Shown here: in pieces, positions 42,937-52,640 of the stretch
Numbering within the stretch: the first letter of the stretch is position 1
Layout: every line of letters starts with the position of its first letter
NCBI GenBank assembly: GCA_020721205.1
Contig: DYNF01000017.1
Coordinates: 1-57,593, forward strand
Direction of reading: 5' to 3'
Source of the DNA: Prochloron sp. SulCav_FS08_3_32_3330
Lineage (GTDB): Bacteria > Cyanobacteriota > Cyanobacteriia > Cyanobacteriales > DYNF01
Length of the DNA stretch: 57,593 bases
Position numbers and translations under genes: made by a program
The notes under the pieces: model-generated
What the model saw: only the letters and a program-made list of their open reading frames with translations
Told to the model about the DNA's origin: nothing
Databases searched by the model: none

Positions 42937-43083
42937 ATGCTTGATTCAACCAATCTTTTTAACATTTTAGTTGTTATTGCTTTTGTTTTATTAATTGTAG
43001 TAAGTGGCGGAGTTTTATATTTATCTTCTCTTGAATGGAGCGATCGTCGTCGTCAAGAAAATATAAAAAGAGATAAAAAATAA
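42937..43083 (+). CDS. 48-aa single-span membrane protein
   Basis: ATG at 42937 to TAA at 43081-43083. MLDSTNLFNILVVIAFVLLI then VVSGGVLYLSSLEW and a basic tail (SDRRRQENIKRDKK). One membrane helix with a positively charged C-terminus that should stay in the cytosol. No known photosystem subunit matches (not PsbN, PetG, PetL or PetM as I know them). The intact frame and the position behind petN suggest a real small gene. Confidence 0.65.
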   Translation: MLDSTNLFNILVVIAFVLLIVVSGGVLYLSSLEWSDRRRQENIKRDKK

Positions 43084-43171
43084 TTAACAATTCAAAATTC
43101 AAAATTCAACAATTATATTGTAAATAATAATATAATTACCAGAGAAAATTAATTTCTTAAAGGTTTATATA

Positions 43172-44305
43172 ATGGAAATAAATACAAGTAATAATCAACA
43201 AATAGAATTACTAGATCAAGAAGATGATTTAGATAATGAGTTTCTGTTTGAAGATGAAGATGATGAAAATTTAGAACCCTTTGATCCTACTCAAATAAGG
43301 GTTAAAACTAAATCTATGACTATGGATTTACTTCTTAAAAGAATTGAATATGATGAAATAGATTTAGCACCTGATTTTCAGCGTCATGCTGATATTTGGA
43401 CAGCTAAAGCTAAAAGTCGTTTAATAGAATCTCTTTTAATTCGTATCCCACTTCCTGCATTTTATATAGATGCGACTAATGATGATAAATGGATAGTTAT
43501 AGATGGTTTACAAAGAATTAGTACCTTTAAAAGTTTTATTCTTGATAAGGAATTAAAATTAACAGGGTTACAGTTTCTTAAAGATTTAGAAAAGAAAAAA
43601 TATGATGATTTACCTCGTCATTATCAAAGAAGAATCAACGATACAGAATTAACATTTTTGCTAATCGAACCCGGAACTCCGCCTGAAATAAAATATATTA
43701 TTTTTGAAAGAATAAAAACTACTGGAGAATCTCTCAATACTCAAGAATTACGTCAAGCAATGTATCCGGGTAAATCAATACAAATTTTAAAAAAATTGGC
43801 TAATTTATCAGAATTTGAAAGAGTTACAAATCTAAGTCAAAAGAAAAAACAACGATTAGATGATCATGAATTTGTGCTTGGTTTTATTGCTTTTACATTA
43901 ACAAATTATCAAAATTACCCTATCCAAAAAGGAATAAATTATTTTTTAAATCAAGCAATGGAAAAATTAAATAAAATAGATAATTATCTAGTACAAGAAA
44001 TAGAGAATAAGTTTATAAAAGCAATGAAAGTAGCTTATGATATTTTTGGAGATGTGGCATTTCGTAAATCTTCAAGTTCTCCTGTAAATAAAGCTCTTTT
44101 TGAAGCATGGTCAATTACTTTTAGTCAATTAAATCAAGAAGAAATTGATATTTTAATTAATAAAAAAGAAATGTTACAAGGAAAATTCAAGCAAAAAATG
44201 AAAGATGATCCTGATTTTCTTAAATCGATATCTCAGGCATCTAATAAAGTTCAATATCGTTTTGAGCAAATTAATCAAATAGTTGAGGAAGTTTTATCAT
44301 GTTAA
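43172..44305 (+). CDS. DUF262 protein, first gene of a putative defence operon
   Basis: 377 aa. An acidic N-terminus (1-40) precedes a DUF262 domain, related to ParB/sulfiredoxin NTP-binding folds: PDFQRHADIWTAKAKSRLIESLL (68-90), IPLPAFYID and the signature IDGLQRI (110-116). No HNH (DUF1524) domain follows, so it is not a GmrSD- or BrxU-type restriction enzyme by itself. It overlaps the next gene by 7 bases (ATGTTAA). DUF262 proteins are common sensors or regulators in anti-phage systems. Confidence 0.88.
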   Translation: MEINTSNNQQIELLDQEDDLDNEFLFEDEDDENLEPFDPTQIRVKTKSMTMDLLLKRIEYDEIDLAPDFQRHADIWTAKAKSRLIESLLIRIPLPAFYIDATNDDKWIVIDGLQRISTFKSFILDKELKLTGLQFLKDLEKKKYDDLPRHYQRRINDTELTFLLIEPGTPPEIKYIIFERIKTTGESLNTQELRQAMYPGKSIQILKKLANLSEFERVTNLSQKKKQRLDDHEFVLGFIAFTLTNYQNYPIQKGINYFLNQAMEKLNKIDNYLVQEIENKFIKAMKVAYDIFGDVAFRKSSSSPVNKALFEAWSITFSQLNQEEIDILINKKEMLQGKFKQKMKDDPDFLKSISQASNKVQYRFEQINQIVEEVLSC

Positions 44306-45393
44306 CATCATTAACTTTAAAAAATTTTAAACCTTTTGAAAATCAATCTTTTTCCTTAAAACCATTAACTTTATTATCTGGTTTAAATAGTAGTGGTAAA
44401 TCTTCATTATTACAATCTTTATTATTATTAAGACAATCCTATCAACAAGATTTATTAAAAGATATAGGATTAGCACTTAATGGTGATTTAGTATGTATAG
44501 GTACTGCTCAAGATGCTTTATTTGAAAGGGCAAAAGAAGATTTAATTAGTTTTGAAATTATTAATGATAATAATATTTCAAGTAATTGGGTTTTTGAATA
44601 TGATCGTGACGCTGATATTATTAAAATATCTGATTCTGATATAGAGTTAAAAATTTATGAGTCTAGTCTTTTTAATGATCAATTTCACTATTTAAGAGCA
44701 GATAGAATTACGCCTAAAAATTATTTTGAAATGTCTGAATTTAAAGTTAAACAACATCAACAATTAGGAAATCAAGGAGAATTTGCACCACATTTTCTAT
44801 CTATCTATGAATATCAAGAAATTGCTAATCAAAATTTATCTTATTCGGATCAGATACCTCTTAATTTAAAAAATCAAGTAGAAGCATGGTTAGGAGAAAT
44901 TAGTCCGGGAACAAGAATTTACATAGAATCTTATTTAGGAATGGATTTAGTTAGTTTAAAATATTCTTATGGACTTAGTAATCCTTATAGATCAACTAAT
45001 GTTGGTTTTGGAATTACTTATACTTTACCAATCATTGTCGCTTTATTATCAGCAACTCCAGACACATTAATATTATTAGAAAATCCTGAAGCACATTTAC
45101 ATCCAAAAGGGCAATCTAAAATAGGTGAATTAATCGCATTAGCCGCAAGTTGTGGTATTCAAATAATAGTAGAAACTCATAGTGATCATCTTTTAAATGG
45201 TATTCGTAAAGCAGTACGTCATAATAAAATTAATGCTGAAGATGTACAAATTCACTACTTTCAAAGATACCTGAAAAAAGGACAAGCAATAACTGAGATT
45301 ATTTCACCTCGTATTTATCAAGATGGAGGAATTGATAAGTGGCCCGATGGATTTTTTGATCAAGCTGAAAAAGATTTAATGGAGTTATTATAA
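44299..45393 (+). CDS. AAA_21/DUF3696 ATPase, second gene of the DUF262 operon
   Basis: 364 aa. SMC-like ATPase with Walker A GLNSSGKSS (28-36), Walker B LILLENPEAHLHP near 256 and an H-loop IVETHSDHLLNGIRKAV. The end HYFQRYLKKGQAITEI...DGGIDKWPDGFFDQAEKDLMELL is the DUF3696 signature (WPDGFFDQ). It is joined to its neighbours without gaps: start inside the DUF262 stop, stop directly before the third gene's ATG. Likely an energy-using sensor for the third protein or the DUF262 protein. Confidence 0.9.
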   Translation: MLTSLTLKNFKPFENQSFSLKPLTLLSGLNSSGKSSLLQSLLLLRQSYQQDLLKDIGLALNGDLVCIGTAQDALFERAKEDLISFEIINDNNISSNWVFEYDRDADIIKISDSDIELKIYESSLFNDQFHYLRADRITPKNYFEMSEFKVKQHQQLGNQGEFAPHFLSIYEYQEIANQNLSYSDQIPLNLKNQVEAWLGEISPGTRIYIESYLGMDLVSLKYSYGLSNPYRSTNVGFGITYTLPIIVALLSATPDTLILLENPEAHLHPKGQSKIGELIALAASCGIQIIVETHSDHLLNGIRKAVRHNKINAEDVQIHYFQRYLKKGQAITEIISPRIYQDGGIDKWPDGFFDQAEKDLMELL

Positions 45394-46179
45394 ATGCACT
45401 TTTTTATTAATGAACTTTCTTTGATGGCACAAGCTCAAAATAATTATGAAGTTGATCAATTAATGGAATATTTATTTGAAATTATTGAACAAATAACTGT
45501 AATTCAAAATGGTGATCCTATTTTAACTCATAGTAGTTTTGCTCGTCAAAAATTATCAGCAAATTTAACTATAAGTCAATGGATTTTTCAAACAATTAAA
45601 TCTCAAAAATCTACTCAACAAAAAACAGCACAAATTTTACTTAGACTTTTAACGAAAGGTCCTTTTATAGATTTAAAAGAGGTAATAGATAATTGCCAAT
45701 GTTTTTATCAAAAAAAAGATGTTTCTTCAAGTTCATTAACGGGTGCAGTTAAACTAAAAGGTATATTAATTAGTCTACAAAATGCTCTCAACTTTATTGA
45801 TGAAACTATTGAGGTAGAATTTAAAGAAAAGACAAATCTTTTTGAAAAGAAAACAATCAAAAATTTAACTAAAATTGAACAAGCAAAAAAACTATGTCCT
45901 CGTTATAAACTTCATTCTAAACATGATCCTTTCGGTAATTGGAAAAATGCCACTCCTATGAATTTAAGTGATAAAGAAGCTCAAAAAGTTTTAAATAATT
46001 CTATTGAAGATATTAAGGAAAATAGTAATAAAAGATATGGTTTTTGTCAAGAAAATGATCAATTTTATGTTTTTCATTCAGATAATACTTTTGAAGAAGG
46101 TTATCCTACTTATCACGGCTATCCAATTAATGAAAAAGAAGTTCCTCCTATCATTAAAAGTAAGCTAAATGTAAGGTGA
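45394..46179 (+). CDS. Third gene of the DUF262/DUF3696 operon, unknown function
   Basis: 261 aa, no domain I recognise. The N-terminal two thirds are helical (LMEYLFEIIEQI; LTISQWIFQTIKSQKSTQQKTAQILLRLL). The C-terminal 75 residues look like a separate small domain: HDPFGNWKNATPMNL, RYGFCQENDQFYVFHSDN and PTYHGYPI, with aromatic, His and Asp residues in beta-like strands, as in small toxin or nuclease domains. Its ATG follows the ATPase stop with no gap. It may be the effector; that is inference. Confidence 0.75.
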   Translation: MHFFINELSLMAQAQNNYEVDQLMEYLFEIIEQITVIQNGDPILTHSSFARQKLSANLTISQWIFQTIKSQKSTQQKTAQILLRLLTKGPFIDLKEVIDNCQCFYQKKDVSSSSLTGAVKLKGILISLQNALNFIDETIEVEFKEKTNLFEKKTIKNLTKIEQAKKLCPRYKLHSKHDPFGNWKNATPMNLSDKEAQKVLNNSIEDIKENSNKRYGFCQENDQFYVFHSDNTFEEGYPTYHGYPINEKEVPPIIKSKLNVR

Positions 46180-46257
46180 GTAAAGCAGTAGCAGACTCTA
46201 AAATAATGAGAAAAAATAATGTTAGCTTGGCACATATTACAAAATTAAATCAAAAAG

Positions 46258-46325
46258 TTCGTTGTTGTGCTTTAACACTTCTGATAATCTCAATTAGATA
46301 GAGCTAAAGCTCAACAACAAACCTA
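46258..46325. repeat. Diverged copy of the TTGTTG...CAACAACAAAC element
   Basis: Starts TTCGTTGTTGTGCTTTAACAC and ends GAGCTAAAGCTCAACAACAAACC. It matches the two copies between rpsG and fusA in ends and in the internal hairpin position. It lies between convergent genes, just beyond the asnS stop codon. Confidence 0.7.
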
Positions 46326-46326
46326 T

Positions 46327-47718
46327 TTAAAAATCAGCATTTAAAGGAGTGCGAGGGAAGGGAATAACATCTCTAATATTAGCCATTCCTGTCATAAATT
46401 GTACCACTCTTTCAAAGCCTAAACCAAAACCAGCATGAGGTACTGTGCCAAATTTTCTTAAGTCTAAATACCACCAAATATCTTCTACATTTAAGTTTAA
46501 TTCTTGAATACGTCTTTCTAATATATCAAGTCTTTCTTCCCTTTGAGATCCGCCAATTATTTCTCCAATTTTTGGGGCTAAAATATCCATTGCTGATACC
46601 GTTTTTTCCCCTTCATCTAAGCGCATATAAAAGGCTTTAATCTCTTTTGGATAATTAGTTACAATCACGGGTTTTTTAAATAATTTTTCTGCTAAATAAC
46701 GCTCATGTTCTGATTGTAAATCTACTCCCCATTCTACCGGAAATTCAAATTTTTGATCCGTTTTTTCTAATAATTTAATTGCTTCTGTATAGGTAATTCT
46801 AGCAAACTCATTATTAATAATATTATCCGCCGTTTCTAACACAGAATTATCAATTCTTTGATCAAAAAATTCCATGTCTTCAGGACATTTTTCTAACACA
46901 TATTTAAAGATATATTTTAAAAATTCCTCTGCTAAATTTTGATCCCCTTCCAGATCACAAAATGCGATTTCTGGCTCCACCATCCAAAACTCAGCTAAAT
47001 GACGGGAGGTATTTGAGTTTTCTGCCCTGAAAGTAGGTCCAAAAGTATACACATTCTCAAAAGCCATTGCCATAACTTCCGCCTGTAACTGTCCACTCAC
47101 GGTTAAATAAGCTTTTTTACCGAAAAAATCCTGAGTATAATCAGTTTTATTCTCTTTATTTTTGGGTATTTTATCTAAATTAAAATTGGTAACGGTAAAT
47201 AATTCTCCCGCTCCTTCACAGTCACTAGCGGTAATAATCGGAGTATGAACCCATAAAAAACCCTTTTCTTGAAAAAATTGATGAATCGCCGTCGCACAGG
47301 CATTTCTCACCCTCATCACCGCCCCAAAAGTATTCGTGCGCGATCGCAAGTGACTAATACTGCGTAAAAATTCAAAAGAATGACGTTTTTTTTGTAAAGG
47401 ATAAGTAGTAGGATCGGCATCGCCGTAAATCGTTAAATTTTGGGCTTTTAACTCAATTCTTTGGTTTTTGCCCTCCGAGGGTACTAACACGCCTGAAATA
47501 GCCACAGAAGACCCGTTATTTATCTGTTTGAGGGAGGTCTCATAGTCGGGTAAAGTAGCTTCAAGAATTACTTGTAAATTTGCCAAAGAAGAGCCATCAT
47601 TTACTTCCAAAAAAGCAAAATTTTTCAAATCTCGTTTTGTGCGCACCCAACCTTGAATAGTGACAGTTTGATCCGGTTGTCCATGACGTAAAATTTCGAT
47701 AATTCTTTGATTAGTCAT
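46327..47718 (-). CDS. asnS: Asparagine-tRNA ligase
   Basis: 463 aa. N-terminal OB-fold ([26 protein letters not shown]), then a class IIb catalytic core: motif 2 [22 protein letters not shown] and motif 3 [27 protein letters not shown] and the WMVEPE segment favour AsnRS over AspRS. It charges tRNA-Asn directly in the cytosol. Length is normal. It stands alone. Confidence 0.97.
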   Translation of the reverse strand: MTNQRIIEILRHGQPDQTVTIQGWVRTKRDLKNFAFLEVNDGSSLANLQVILEATLPDYETSLKQINNGSSVAISGVLVPSEGKNQRIELKAQNLTIYGDADPTTYPLQKKRHSFEFLRSISHLRSRTNTFGAVMRVRNACATAIHQFFQEKGFLWVHTPIITASDCEGAGELFTVTNFNLDKIPKNKENKTDYTQDFFGKKAYLTVSGQLQAEVMAMAFENVYTFGPTFRAENSNTSRHLAEFWMVEPEIAFCDLEGDQNLAEEFLKYIFKYVLEKCPEDMEFFDQRIDNSVLETADNIINNEFARITYTEAIKLLEKTDQKFEFPVEWGVDLQSEHERYLAEKLFKKPVIVTNYPKEIKAFYMRLDEGEKTVSAMDILAPKIGEIIGGSQREERLDILERRIQELNLNVEDIWWYLDLRKFGTVPHAGFGLGFERVVQFMTGMANIRDVIPFPRTPLNADF

Positions 47719-47790
47719 TGTTTTTTGAATTGGTTTAAGTTTGATAATTTAATAGTATAATTTATTATAATTAAGGAATAAAGAAAATAA

Positions 47791-48015
47791 TTATAATAAT
47801 TGTAAAAATTCATCCATTGTCAAATCACAATCTCTTAAAATTTGAGCGAATAAACCTTTGCCAATAGTTTCTCCCGAATGAATAGGAACTACTGTTTTTC
47901 TGCCATCAGAATGACTCAAAAAATGATGACTTCCTTTGATTCTAAGTACCACAAAATTAGCTTTTTTTAAAGCTTTAATTATTTGTTTTCCAGTAAGAGC
48001 AGGGATTTTACTCAT
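47791..48015 (-). CDS. hicA: HicA-family toxin
   Basis: 74 aa. HicA mRNA interferase fold with the catalytic His in IKGSHHFLSH (near 29-31) and the PIHSGETIGKGLFAQILRDCDLT end. It cuts mRNA when freed from its antitoxin. It overlaps the upstream hicB gene by 4 bases (ATGA), so the two are translated together. All key residues look intact. Confidence 0.93.
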   Translation of the reverse strand: MSKIPALTGKQIIKALKKANFVVLRIKGSHHFLSHSDGRKTVVPIHSGETIGKGLFAQILRDCDLTMDEFLQLL

Positions 48016-48227
48016 CTTATTATTTCTACTCTTTGAACTCCAATAAATTCTAAGGGTTTAAATTCTTCTTGTTCTACTTCTAAACATAGTTCAATTGCTT
48101 CGGTAATTCTTGAGATTAATTCGTCCAAAGTTTTCCCTTGAGTATGACATCCTTTCAAGGAAGGGACAGAGGCTACTAAATAGCCATCTTCATCTTTTTC
48201 AATAATTACATTAAAGTATTTATTCAT
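48012..48227 (-). CDS. hicB: HicB-family antitoxin
   Basis: 71 aa. NVIIEKDEDGYLVASVPSLKGCHTQGKTLDELISRITEAIEL is the partial RNase-H-like HicB fold. The C-terminus is short, with no HTH or RHH DNA-binding domain, so autorepression may be weak or need HicA. It comes first in the operon, before hicA. Confidence 0.93.
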   Translation of the reverse strand: MNKYFNVIIEKDEDGYLVASVPSLKGCHTQGKTLDELISRITEAIELCLEVEQEEFKPLEFIGVQRVEIIR

Positions 48228-48308
48228 GTTTTTTTTCCTTTGAATATAATTAACTTTTGATTAAGTTTATAGTGGAATTAAGAATTTAAAACCTTCGGGG
48301 ATTTATAA

Positions 48309-49457
48309 CTAACAATTAATTGTAAAATAGAAAGTAGTACCTTGATTAACTTTTGAATCATACCAAATTTTACCATGATGACGTTCAATAATTCTAAAAA
48401 CAATAGAAAGTCCAATTCCTGTACCTTCAAATTGATTTTTATCATGTAAACGATTAAAAGGAATAAATAAATTTTTAGCTTCCTCCATCTCAAAACCGAC
48501 TCCATTATCCTTAATAAAATAAATCGGTAAATTTTCAGATTTTTCTAAGAAAATTTGAGGTTGTTGTTCAGGAGGAATTAGCCCAAATTCAATTTGAGTA
48601 ATATCTTTATATTTGGTATATTTCCAAGCATTATGACAGAAATTTTCAAGGGCAATTTTTAGTAAATTATGATCCCCTTTTGCCCTAATATTAGAATTAA
48701 TATTAAGGGCGATTAAACGCTCATTTTGATTATTTTGTAACCCTTTAAAACTATTTTCAACCAATTCACTTAAATTCACATCTTCAATATTCATTTCTAA
48801 ATATTTTACTTGAGATAATCTTAATAAATCTTCAATAATATCCTTCATTTGTAAACCAGAATTATGAATAATATTCAGAAAATGTAAAGCTTTTTGATCT
48901 AAAATTTTCTCATATTTATTTTTTAATATATCCGTAAAACCTAAAATATTAGTTAAAGGATTTTTCAGATCATGAGCCACACTATAACTAAAAGATTCTA
49001 ACTCTTGATTGAGGGCTTTTAGTTCATTATTTTTCTCTTGTAATGCCTGTTTTGCTTTTAATAATTCTAGTTGATTTTTAACCCGAATTAAAACCTCCGG
49101 TAATTGAAAAGGTTTAGTAATATAATCATTTCCTCCTACTTCAAAAGCCTTAACTTTATCAAAAGTATCATTTAAAGCACTTAAAAAGATCACCGGAATA
49201 TTTTGAGTTTCAGGGGTAGATTTTAACTTTTGACATACTTCATAACCATCCATTTCTGGCATTTTTATATCCAATAAAATTAAATCCGGCGGATCATATT
49301 GTGCCGCTTGTAAAGCCTGTTTTCCACTTAATACCCGTCGCACATCATAACCTTGTTCTGATAACATCGTAAATAAAAGTTGTAAGTTTTCAGGAATATC
49401 ATCAACGATTAAAATATCACCCTGAGAATTTTCATTAAAAGTATTGATTGTATTCAT
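48309..49457 (-). CDS. Receiver-histidine kinase, partner of the phytochrome
   Basis: 382 aa. N-terminal receiver (ILIVDDIPENLQ; phospho-acceptor Asp in LILLDIKMP near 62; Lys in ITKPF), coiled-coil linker, HisKA with SYSVAHDLKNPLTNILGF (His near 161), and HATPase (IKDNGVGFEM, GTGIGLSIV). Its ATG overlaps the phytochrome stop (TAATG), so it is coupled to it and likely receives phosphate from it, like Rcp1 in the Cph1-Rcp1 pair but with its own kinase output. Confidence 0.92.
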   Translation of the reverse strand: MNTINTFNENSQGDILIVDDIPENLQLLFTMLSEQGYDVRRVLSGKQALQAAQYDPPDLILLDIKMPEMDGYEVCQKLKSTPETQNIPVIFLSALNDTFDKVKAFEVGGNDYITKPFQLPEVLIRVKNQLELLKAKQALQEKNNELKALNQELESFSYSVAHDLKNPLTNILGFTDILKNKYEKILDQKALHFLNIIHNSGLQMKDIIEDLLRLSQVKYLEMNIEDVNLSELVENSFKGLQNNQNERLIALNINSNIRAKGDHNLLKIALENFCHNAWKYTKYKDITQIEFGLIPPEQQPQIFLEKSENLPIYFIKDNGVGFEMEEAKNLFIPFNRLHDKNQFEGTGIGLSIVFRIIERHHGKIWYDSKVNQGTTFYFTINC

Positions 49458-52400
49458 TAAATTTCCTCTTTTTTAACTAAATTAACAATTTGTTCAAAAG
49501 CTAGATTATTAATCATTTCTGTTAAATATTGAGTTAACAGATGATATTCTGGAGGGATTTGTTTGATTAATTGACTTAATTGTTTTTCCCTTGCACTTAA
49601 AGCATAATTATAAAGTTGATCTATCCATATTTTCGGCATTAAATGAATAGTTTGTTCTATCGTTTTTAGATCACAAACATCTTTTTTTGAAGGGGCAATA
49701 TTTAATGCTAAAATATCCTGTTGTTCCTCATAAAGATAACGAACGCCTAAATATTGACTTATTTTTTCAAAAATCATTTCTTCTCGACAAGGTTTACGCA
49801 CAAAATCATTACATCCCACTGCTAAAATTGACTCTTTTTCTTCATTAAAAGCCGTGGCAGTTAAAGCAATAATAATGACGGGCTTATGTTCAGAAATTCC
49901 CGGATTAGCAGAAATTAAATCTTCTCTTTGTTGTTCTTTTTTTCTAATAATTTTTACCGCTTCATAACCACTCATAATCGGCATTTTCATATCCATCCAA
50001 ATTAAATGAGGATACCATTCTTCCCATAAAGAAATTGCCTCAAGTCCATTATTAGCAGAGCGAACTTCAAAACCAATAGATTGAAGAATATCTATCATTA
50101 ATAATTGATTTTCTTGCACATCTTCTACTACTAAAATACGATAAGTTTGTTGATCTTTTTCTAAGGCAATAACTTGTTTACTATGGGGATGAGAATAGTC
50201 TGTGATTTGTTCTATTTTTGCGAGAGGAATTTCACAAGTAAAAATTGAGCCTTGATTTAATTCACTTTTAACTTTTAAATCTCCATTCATTAAACGAGCA
50301 AATTGACGACTGATCGAAAGTCCTAAGCCCGTACCTTGAAAAGATTGATCATTTGGATGTGCCTGTTTAAAAGGATCAAAAATCGCTTCTTGTTCCTCTT
50401 TAGCGATGCCAATTCCCGTATCTTCCACTTCTATTTTTAACATAATTTTATCTTTTAAAGAGGAAATTTCTTCCCTAGATATACGAATAATAATATACCC
50501 TTTTTGGGTAAATTTGATCGCATTTCCCACTAAATTAAAAATAATTTGTCTTAGCTTACCTTGATCTCCATAAACAGAATAAGGTAAATGATCTTTTTGT
50601 TCAATCGTTAATTCTAAACCTTTATTAGAAGCCTTGAGAATAAACATTTCTCGAATAGATTTAATTAAGTGACAAATATCAAAAGAAGTTTCATTTAAAC
50701 TCATTTTACCTGCTTCAATTCTGGATACTTCTAACACATCATTAATTAAGGATAATAAATGTTCTCCACTGCGATTAATAATATCTAAATATTCCTTTTG
50801 TTTGTTAGATAAAGAATGATCTTTACTCATAATTTGAGTAAAGCCTAAAATAGCATTTAAAGGTGTTCTCAATTCATGACTCATTTTCGCTAAAAATTGA
50901 CTTTTTGCCTGATTAGCGGCGTTAGCTTTTTGGGCGGCTTGTTCTAATAATTCTTGAGAAAAATGGGAATATTCTAAAGCCGCTAATAAAACAAAATTTC
51001 TTAATTCTCTAGCCGCTTCAATCTCTAATTGTTGCCAAGGTAAAGATTTTTCTATAACGGTTTCTTGCCACAATTCAAAAGAATTTCGAGGACATAATTT
51101 AGCACTGCCATCTTCATTTAATTCAAAAATTGTTTGAGGATCCCCTGCCCAATTTACGGTTTGAGTTTGTTCCTGTCTAAACCAAATAATATGATAGGAA
51201 GTAGTCATTAAAAAGATCGAAATAGCTAATATACCACTAGCAATTTCTTTAAAGTTTTTAGCTAAGGGAAAATGTTGTGCTAAATGATCAGTATGGAATA
51301 CTTCTTTTTGTTCAGGAATTAAAAATTCTTTTAGGAATTTTTTGATCGTATTTTTAGAAGGAGTTTTGCCAATTAAGGTAATATTTTCCCCTAAACATAC
51401 TGCTACCCCTGTAGTATTAAAAATATTTAATAATTGTTCTTGATTACTTTTAATTAAATCTCCTAAAAAACGAGGTTTATTTAATAAGTTTTGACGCAAA
51501 TTTTCTTGGAGGGAATTAATTTGTTGTTGATATTGATATAATTCTTTTTCTTGTCTTACCCTTACTTCCACTGAGAGAAATTGACCTAAAAATTCACAAG
51601 CTTTTCTTGTTCCATAATCTACATATTTAGGGCTATAATTATGACAGGCAACTAAACCCCATAAGTTCCGTTCATTAATTAAAGAAATTGACATAGAAGC
51701 CTCAACTCCCATATTTTTTAAATATTCCTGATGACAGGGAGAAACACTTCTTAAAATAGCATGAGTTAAGTCTAAAGGTTGATTAGTTTCAGGACAAAAA
51801 TTAGGAATAATAGGAATAGGTTTATAATCCACATTAGGAATCAATCTTAACCAATTTTCTTGATAAAATCTTCTTGCTTGAGGGGGAATATCTAAATGAG
51901 GATAATGTAAACCTAAATAACTTTCATAGCCACTAGAAACTTCTTCTGCGATGACTATTCCAGCACCATCAAAACCAAATTGATAGACTAAAACTCGATC
52001 AAATTGAGTTAATTTTTTGACTTCTTGGGCAATCTTTTGACAAACTTCAATTAAATCTTTGCCCCTTCTAATATTTAAAACGGCTTGTTCTAATTTATAA
52101 TTAATAATTGGTTCACTTTTTTTTTCGTTAAAATTTTGTTCTAATTCTAAGATGAATTTACCTTCACTATGATGAATAATCCCATTAAAAATAGGATGAT
52201 TTTTATTAACTTTAATCGTAAAAGGTTTGAGATGAGTTAATTTTTGATCCGCTATATATTGTTTAATTTTTTTGAGATGATAAGTTGAGAAAATATCCTT
52301 TAACTTTTTACCAATTAAATTATTAGCAGTATCAGCAAAAAAATCTTGGACATTTTCACTGACCTGTAAAATTTCTAAATTTTCTTCTTTCAACACAAAC

Positions 52401-52501
52401 AAAATACCGTGAGGCTGAATTAACCCCGGAATATGTAAAGGTTCTTTTTCATATTCACTTAAGTCGAAACGGTCTGCTAAATGAATTGGAATGGTTTTCA
52501 T
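49457..52501 (-). CDS. Cph1-type phytochrome hybrid histidine kinase
   Basis: 1014 aa. PAS (20-125), GAF (135-305), PHY (about 320-505), HisKA (MSHELRTPLNAILGF near 554), HATPase, receiver (ILVVEDVQENQLLM; Asp in LIWMDMKMP), and a helical tail that may be HPt-like. The bilin residues of Cph1 are present, shifted by three: Asp204 (DIP), Tyr173, Cys256 (SPCHQEYL), His257 and His287. The PHY tongue motif PRNSF is kept. The Cys256 position predicts phycocyanobilin and red/far-red photochemistry. First gene of a two-gene operon. Confidence 0.95.
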   Translation of the reverse strand: MKTIPIHLADRFDLSEYEKEPLHIPGLIQPHGILFVLKEENLEILQVSENVQDFFADTANNLIGKKLKDIFSTYHLKKIKQYIADQKLTHLKPFTIKVNKNHPIFNGIIHHSEGKFILELEQNFNEKKSEPIINYKLEQAVLNIRRGKDLIEVCQKIAQEVKKLTQFDRVLVYQFGFDGAGIVIAEEVSSGYESYLGLHYPHLDIPPQARRFYQENWLRLIPNVDYKPIPIIPNFCPETNQPLDLTHAILRSVSPCHQEYLKNMGVEASMSISLINERNLWGLVACHNYSPKYVDYGTRKACEFLGQFLSVEVRVRQEKELYQYQQQINSLQENLRQNLLNKPRFLGDLIKSNQEQLLNIFNTTGVAVCLGENITLIGKTPSKNTIKKFLKEFLIPEQKEVFHTDHLAQHFPLAKNFKEIASGILAISIFLMTTSYHIIWFRQEQTQTVNWAGDPQTIFELNEDGSAKLCPRNSFELWQETVIEKSLPWQQLEIEAARELRNFVLLAALEYSHFSQELLEQAAQKANAANQAKSQFLAKMSHELRTPLNAILGFTQIMSKDHSLSNKQKEYLDIINRSGEHLLSLINDVLEVSRIEAGKMSLNETSFDICHLIKSIREMFILKASNKGLELTIEQKDHLPYSVYGDQGKLRQIIFNLVGNAIKFTQKGYIIIRISREEISSLKDKIMLKIEVEDTGIGIAKEEQEAIFDPFKQAHPNDQSFQGTGLGLSISRQFARLMNGDLKVKSELNQGSIFTCEIPLAKIEQITDYSHPHSKQVIALEKDQQTYRILVVEDVQENQLLMIDILQSIGFEVRSANNGLEAISLWEEWYPHLIWMDMKMPIMSGYEAVKIIRKKEQQREDLISANPGISEHKPVIIIALTATAFNEEKESILAVGCNDFVRKPCREEMIFEKISQYLGVRYLYEEQQDILALNIAPSKKDVCDLKTIEQTIHLMPKIWIDQLYNYALSAREKQLSQLIKQIPPEYHLLTQYLTEMINNLAFEQIVNLVKKEEI

Positions 52502-52640
52502 AGTATCATTTTTCCTTATTACAGGATTTGAATTATCTTTGTGTTACCATTGATTGTTTTAGTTTAACTTTTAATTTTAAATTTATGTCTCAATTATTAA
52601 TATTTCTTAACAATCGGCTCAAAATTAATTCTCTCATTTC

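Noticed and set aside
43172..44305. GmrSD/BrxU-type restriction enzyme
   Set aside because: There is no DUF1524 HNH nuclease domain in this or the neighbouring genes.
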